The notes under the pieces were generated by a model, which made no database searches, had not been told where the DNA came from, and worked only from the letters and a program-made list of their open reading frames with translations. A stretch of DNA of 63,874 nt, taken from the NCBI GenBank assembly GCA_000621765.1, contig JHXJ01000018.1, positions 1-63,874 on the forward strand. The letters are read 5' to 3'. Position numbers and translations under genes: made by a program. Positions 61,782 to 63,874 of this stretch are shown piece after piece (the first letter of the stretch is position 1; each line of letters opens with the position of its first letter). Source of the DNA: Ruminococcaceae bacterium AB4001 (GTDB lineage Bacteria > Bacillota > Clostridia > Saccharofermentanales > Saccharofermentanaceae).

Positions 61782-61899
61782 GGCAAAATCGCCTTTCTTG
61801 AGTTTTCAAGATTTTAGCACAGTTCCGCAGATTTAAAGGTTGCTTAAAGATTAATTCAAACGCCTGCTATACCATATAGTCAGAAAAGCGAGGTGCGAT

Positions 61900-62841
61900 A
61901 TGGATTACACACTTAATAACAAAACTCTTAATACCTGCCTTGTCGGCACATGGTCATGGGGCAAGGGCTCCAACGGTTCGAAAATGGTCTTCGGCCAGAA
62001 TTTTACGGAAGACCAGCTCCGCGGGGTTTTCGAAAATGCATATAAAGCGGGGTTTACCGCCTGGGATACCGCAGAAGTTTACGGCATGGGAACTGCCGAA
62101 TCACTGATCGGCGGATTCATAAAAGATAAACCGGGTGTGTTCATTTCCACCAAGCATTTTCCCGGAAAGAAATACAAAGAGGGCGAGACGCGCCAGGCGC
62201 TTGAAGCTAGCCTTAAAAGGCTCGGCATCCCTAAGGCCGATCTGTACTTCCTGCACTCTCCCAAAAACATCGAACAGAACATGAAAGAGATGGCCGCGTG
62301 CTACAAAGACGGCCTCATCGGAAGCATCGGTCTGTCAAACGGAGATCCCGAGCAGATCGCTCTGGCATGCAAAGTCCTTGAAGAGAACGGCGCGCATCTT
62401 GATGCGATCCAGAATCACTACAGTCTTCTCGCGATGGAAAGAGAAGAAACCACACGTCAGTTCTGCAAAGAGCACGGGATAATCTTTTTCGGTTACATGC
62501 TCCTGGAGCAGGGCGCGCTTTCGGGACACTATGACAGCGCTCATCACTTTGAGACTTTCTCGATGAGAGGCCTGATGTTCGGCAGATCAAAGTTCAGGAA
62601 AGCCGGTGCACTGATAAACTACATCCGCGAGCTGGGTACAAAATACAATATAGACCCGTCTCAGATAGCAATAGCGTGGGGCGTATCAAAGGGAATCGTC
62701 CCGATCGTAGGGATCAATAAACCCAGGCACGTCGAACCGCTCGCCAAGGGTCTGTCTCTGGAGCTTGGCAGCGATGAGATATCCAGGCTCGAAGAACTGG
62801 CCCTGGCGTCAGGGATCAGACAGAAGGGTATGTGGGAGTAA
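61900..62841 (+). CDS. Aldo/keto reductase
   Basis: 313 residues. The catalytic tetrad is present: Asp in AWDTAEVYG with its Tyr, Lys in FISTKHFPG, and His in LYFLHSP; GIVPIVGINKPRHVEPL binds NADP(H). It reduces carbonyls; the substrate is unknown. GAGGTGCG precedes the ATG; divergent from nudC. Confidence 0.88.
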   Translation: MDYTLNNKTLNTCLVGTWSWGKGSNGSKMVFGQNFTEDQLRGVFENAYKAGFTAWDTAEVYGMGTAESLIGGFIKDKPGVFISTKHFPGKKYKEGETRQALEASLKRLGIPKADLYFLHSPKNIEQNMKEMAACYKDGLIGSIGLSNGDPEQIALACKVLEENGAHLDAIQNHYSLLAMEREETTRQFCKEHGIIFFGYMLLEQGALSGHYDSAHHFETFSMRGLMFGRSKFRKAGALINYIRELGTKYNIDPSQIAIAWGVSKGIVPIVGINKPRHVEPLAKGLSLELGSDEISRLEELALASGIRQKGMWE

Positions 62842-62843
62842 GA

Positions 62844-63251
62844 TCAGATCTTAACTGTCTCAGGCGCAGCTGTGAATGAGCTGAATGTCGCTGTAGCATC
62901 CTTAAAGAAGAGCACCTGTGTGTTGTCATCGTCAGGGTTGTACATGAACTTGAGTTCAGGATACTTCTCGAGCATTGCGACCTTTACGTCACGTGAATCA
63001 TCGTTGATGAGCTCGCCTGCGATGCGGAGCCATGTGCCTGTCTCTCCGTCAAAAGCGCAGAGCTCAGCCTTGGGATTAGCTGCAAGCTGCTGTGAAACGG
63101 GCTTTACCTTGCCTGTCTGGATATAGAGCTTTCCCTCGTAAAGAAGGATCGTTCCGAAAGGTCTTACTCTCGGCTGGTCGCCGTCAACTGTTGCCAGATA
63201 ATATGTCTTTGTCTTGTCCAAAAATCCGCTTACTTTTTCTATGCCTTCCAT
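62844..63251 (-). CDS. Pyridoxamine 5'-phosphate oxidase-like flavin-binding protein
   Basis: 135 residues from ATG 63249-63251 (MEGIEKVSGFLDKTKTYYLA) with AAAGGA eight bases upstream. LATVDGDQPRVRPFGTILL and GKLYIQTGKVKPVSQQL form the split-barrel FMN-binding core. Likely an FMN- or F420-type reductase-like protein; the substrate is unknown. Its stop converges with the aldo/keto reductase. Confidence 0.83.
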   Translation of the reverse strand: MEGIEKVSGFLDKTKTYYLATVDGDQPRVRPFGTILLYEGKLYIQTGKVKPVSQQLAANPKAELCAFDGETGTWLRIAGELINDDSRDVKVAMLEKYPELKFMYNPDDDNTQVLFFKDATATFSSFTAAPETVKI

Positions 63252-63425
63252 ATTCAAATTCCTTTCTGGTTTTATATTGCAATTTTCACACCGCCTGCAC
63301 TTACCGTCAACCGCCTGAGGCCGCGCGGCTTTGTATAAACAAAGATAAGATTACTGCGATAACTGATGCTGCAAAGAAAGAGACGGTTTGTTGATTATCC
63401 TGTTATTGTCAGCCATTCCGGTCCC

Positions 63426-63728
63426 TTATACTTCGTAATCGAAGCTGCTCCTGATCTTTACGAACGGTCTTACCTTCGTATCCGCAACTTCTACGTGAAG
63501 AGGATTTGCGGAGTATGCCTTCAATGCTTCATAGCTCTCGAAAAGAGAATCGAGCATCACGTCGCCGCTCGAACTTGCAAGCTTACCGGTATTTACCTTT
63601 ATCTCGGCAATGCCGGGAACCTTTCCGAGAAGACCTTCAAGACCTGCCTTGATCCCTGCTTTGATCTCTTCTTTTTCGCTGTCACTGTACTCGTCTTTGA
63701 GTGTCCAGACTATTACGTGTCTTACCAT
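63426..63728 (-). CDS. Dabb-family (stress-responsive alpha/beta barrel) protein
   Basis: 100 residues from ATG 63726-63728 (MVRHVIVWTLKDEYSDSEK) with GGGAGG upstream. The Dabb pattern is seen in MVRHVIVWTLK, VPGIAEIKVNTGK and EALKAYSANPLHVEVAD. These small ferredoxin-like barrels dimerise; role unknown. The 145 bases beyond it hold no gene I can support. Confidence 0.87.
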   Translation of the reverse strand: MVRHVIVWTLKDEYSDSEKEEIKAGIKAGLEGLLGKVPGIAEIKVNTGKLASSSGDVMLDSLFESYEALKAYSANPLHVEVADTKVRPFVKIRSSFDYEV

Positions 63729-63874
63729 GATGCGCCTCCCGGATTTCCTTTTTCGCATTAGCGTTACCATATCAAGGCAATGGCTATTTACCAGCTTGTG
63801 ACTGATATTTATAAATCTCCGAAATGAATATATCATATCGGCTCTTTAAGGGCACTAGCCTTATGCCTCTACCT

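Noticed and set aside
63258-63425. CTTTGT/ACAAAG dyad near 63329-63344
   Set aside because: Short, AT-rich and without context; could be chance.

Overview
The window looks like the chromosome of a mid-GC, anaerobic, Gram-positive-type Clostridia (Bacillota), probably from a gut or rumen. The evidence is a str operon rpsL-rpsG-fusA-tuf, a Na+-pumping decarboxylase set with a separate biotin carrier, a class A PBP with a GT51 domain, GGAGG-type ribosome binding sites, sigma-A promoters, many lipoproteins, secreted proteins with choline/glucan-binding-type repeats, and a GH3 enzyme with the swapped domain order known from rumen beta-glucosidases. Genus cannot be fixed by reading alone. I saw no rRNA, tRNA, CRISPR array or phage module.

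Layout. 1-262: truncated left end of an IS200/IS605-type element. 0.37-9.2 kb: a block of secreted cell-wall-binding-repeat proteins (two with BspA-like leucine-rich repeats, one with a Cys/His amidase domain, one with a PPC-like domain), interrupted by an O-antigen-ligase-like membrane protein. 9.3-15.5 kb (minus strand): rlmD, a CDP-alcohol phosphatidyltransferase, several GNAT acetyltransferases (one fused to an isochorismatase-type hydrolase), a 2H phosphoesterase and a metalloprotease lipoprotein. 15.5-18.8 kb (plus strand): PBP1A-like protein and glutamate 5-kinase. 19.0-24.2 kb: a polyamine uptake operon headed by its XRE-cupin regulator (regulator-potA-potB-potC-potD), with a clear promoter and an operator-like dyad. 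24.5-31.2 kb: a cytoplasmic Ala/Glu coiled-coil protein and two large paralogous solute-binding lipoproteins, with a fossil of a third copy between them. 31.4-36.0 kb: str operon (minus). 36.2-39.6 kb: oxaloacetate-decarboxylase-type Na+ pump operon (plus). 40.0-41.0 kb: an AT-rich nuclease-like orphan followed by a tandem palindromic repeat. 41.1-47.1 kb: flotillin-like SPFH protein with a terminator-like hairpin in its leader, another cell-wall-binding protein, a hemolysin-III homologue and a membrane protein with a 13-residue tail repeat. 47.3-55.0 kb: GH3 glycosidase, MATE exporter, lipoprotein, fructose-bisphosphate aldolase, two small uncharacterised proteins. 55.1-58.2 kb: a two-component system with a small membrane protein. 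58.4-61.0 kb: zinc/manganese-type ABC uptake operon under a Fur-family-like operator. 61.0-63.7 kb: NudC, aldo/keto reductase, PNPOx-like and Dabb proteins.

Themes: the surface proteins suggest a cell envelope decorated with non-covalently bound repeat proteins; polyamine, metal and solute uptake systems each have readable regulatory DNA. The least explained items are the fossil solute-binding gene, the isochorismatase-GNAT fusion, the flotillin leader hairpin, the hairpin that buries the ribosome binding site at 55.7 kb, and the tandem palindromic repeat beside the nuclease-like orphan. Start codons were re-chosen wherever a ribosome binding site or signal peptide favoured an internal start.
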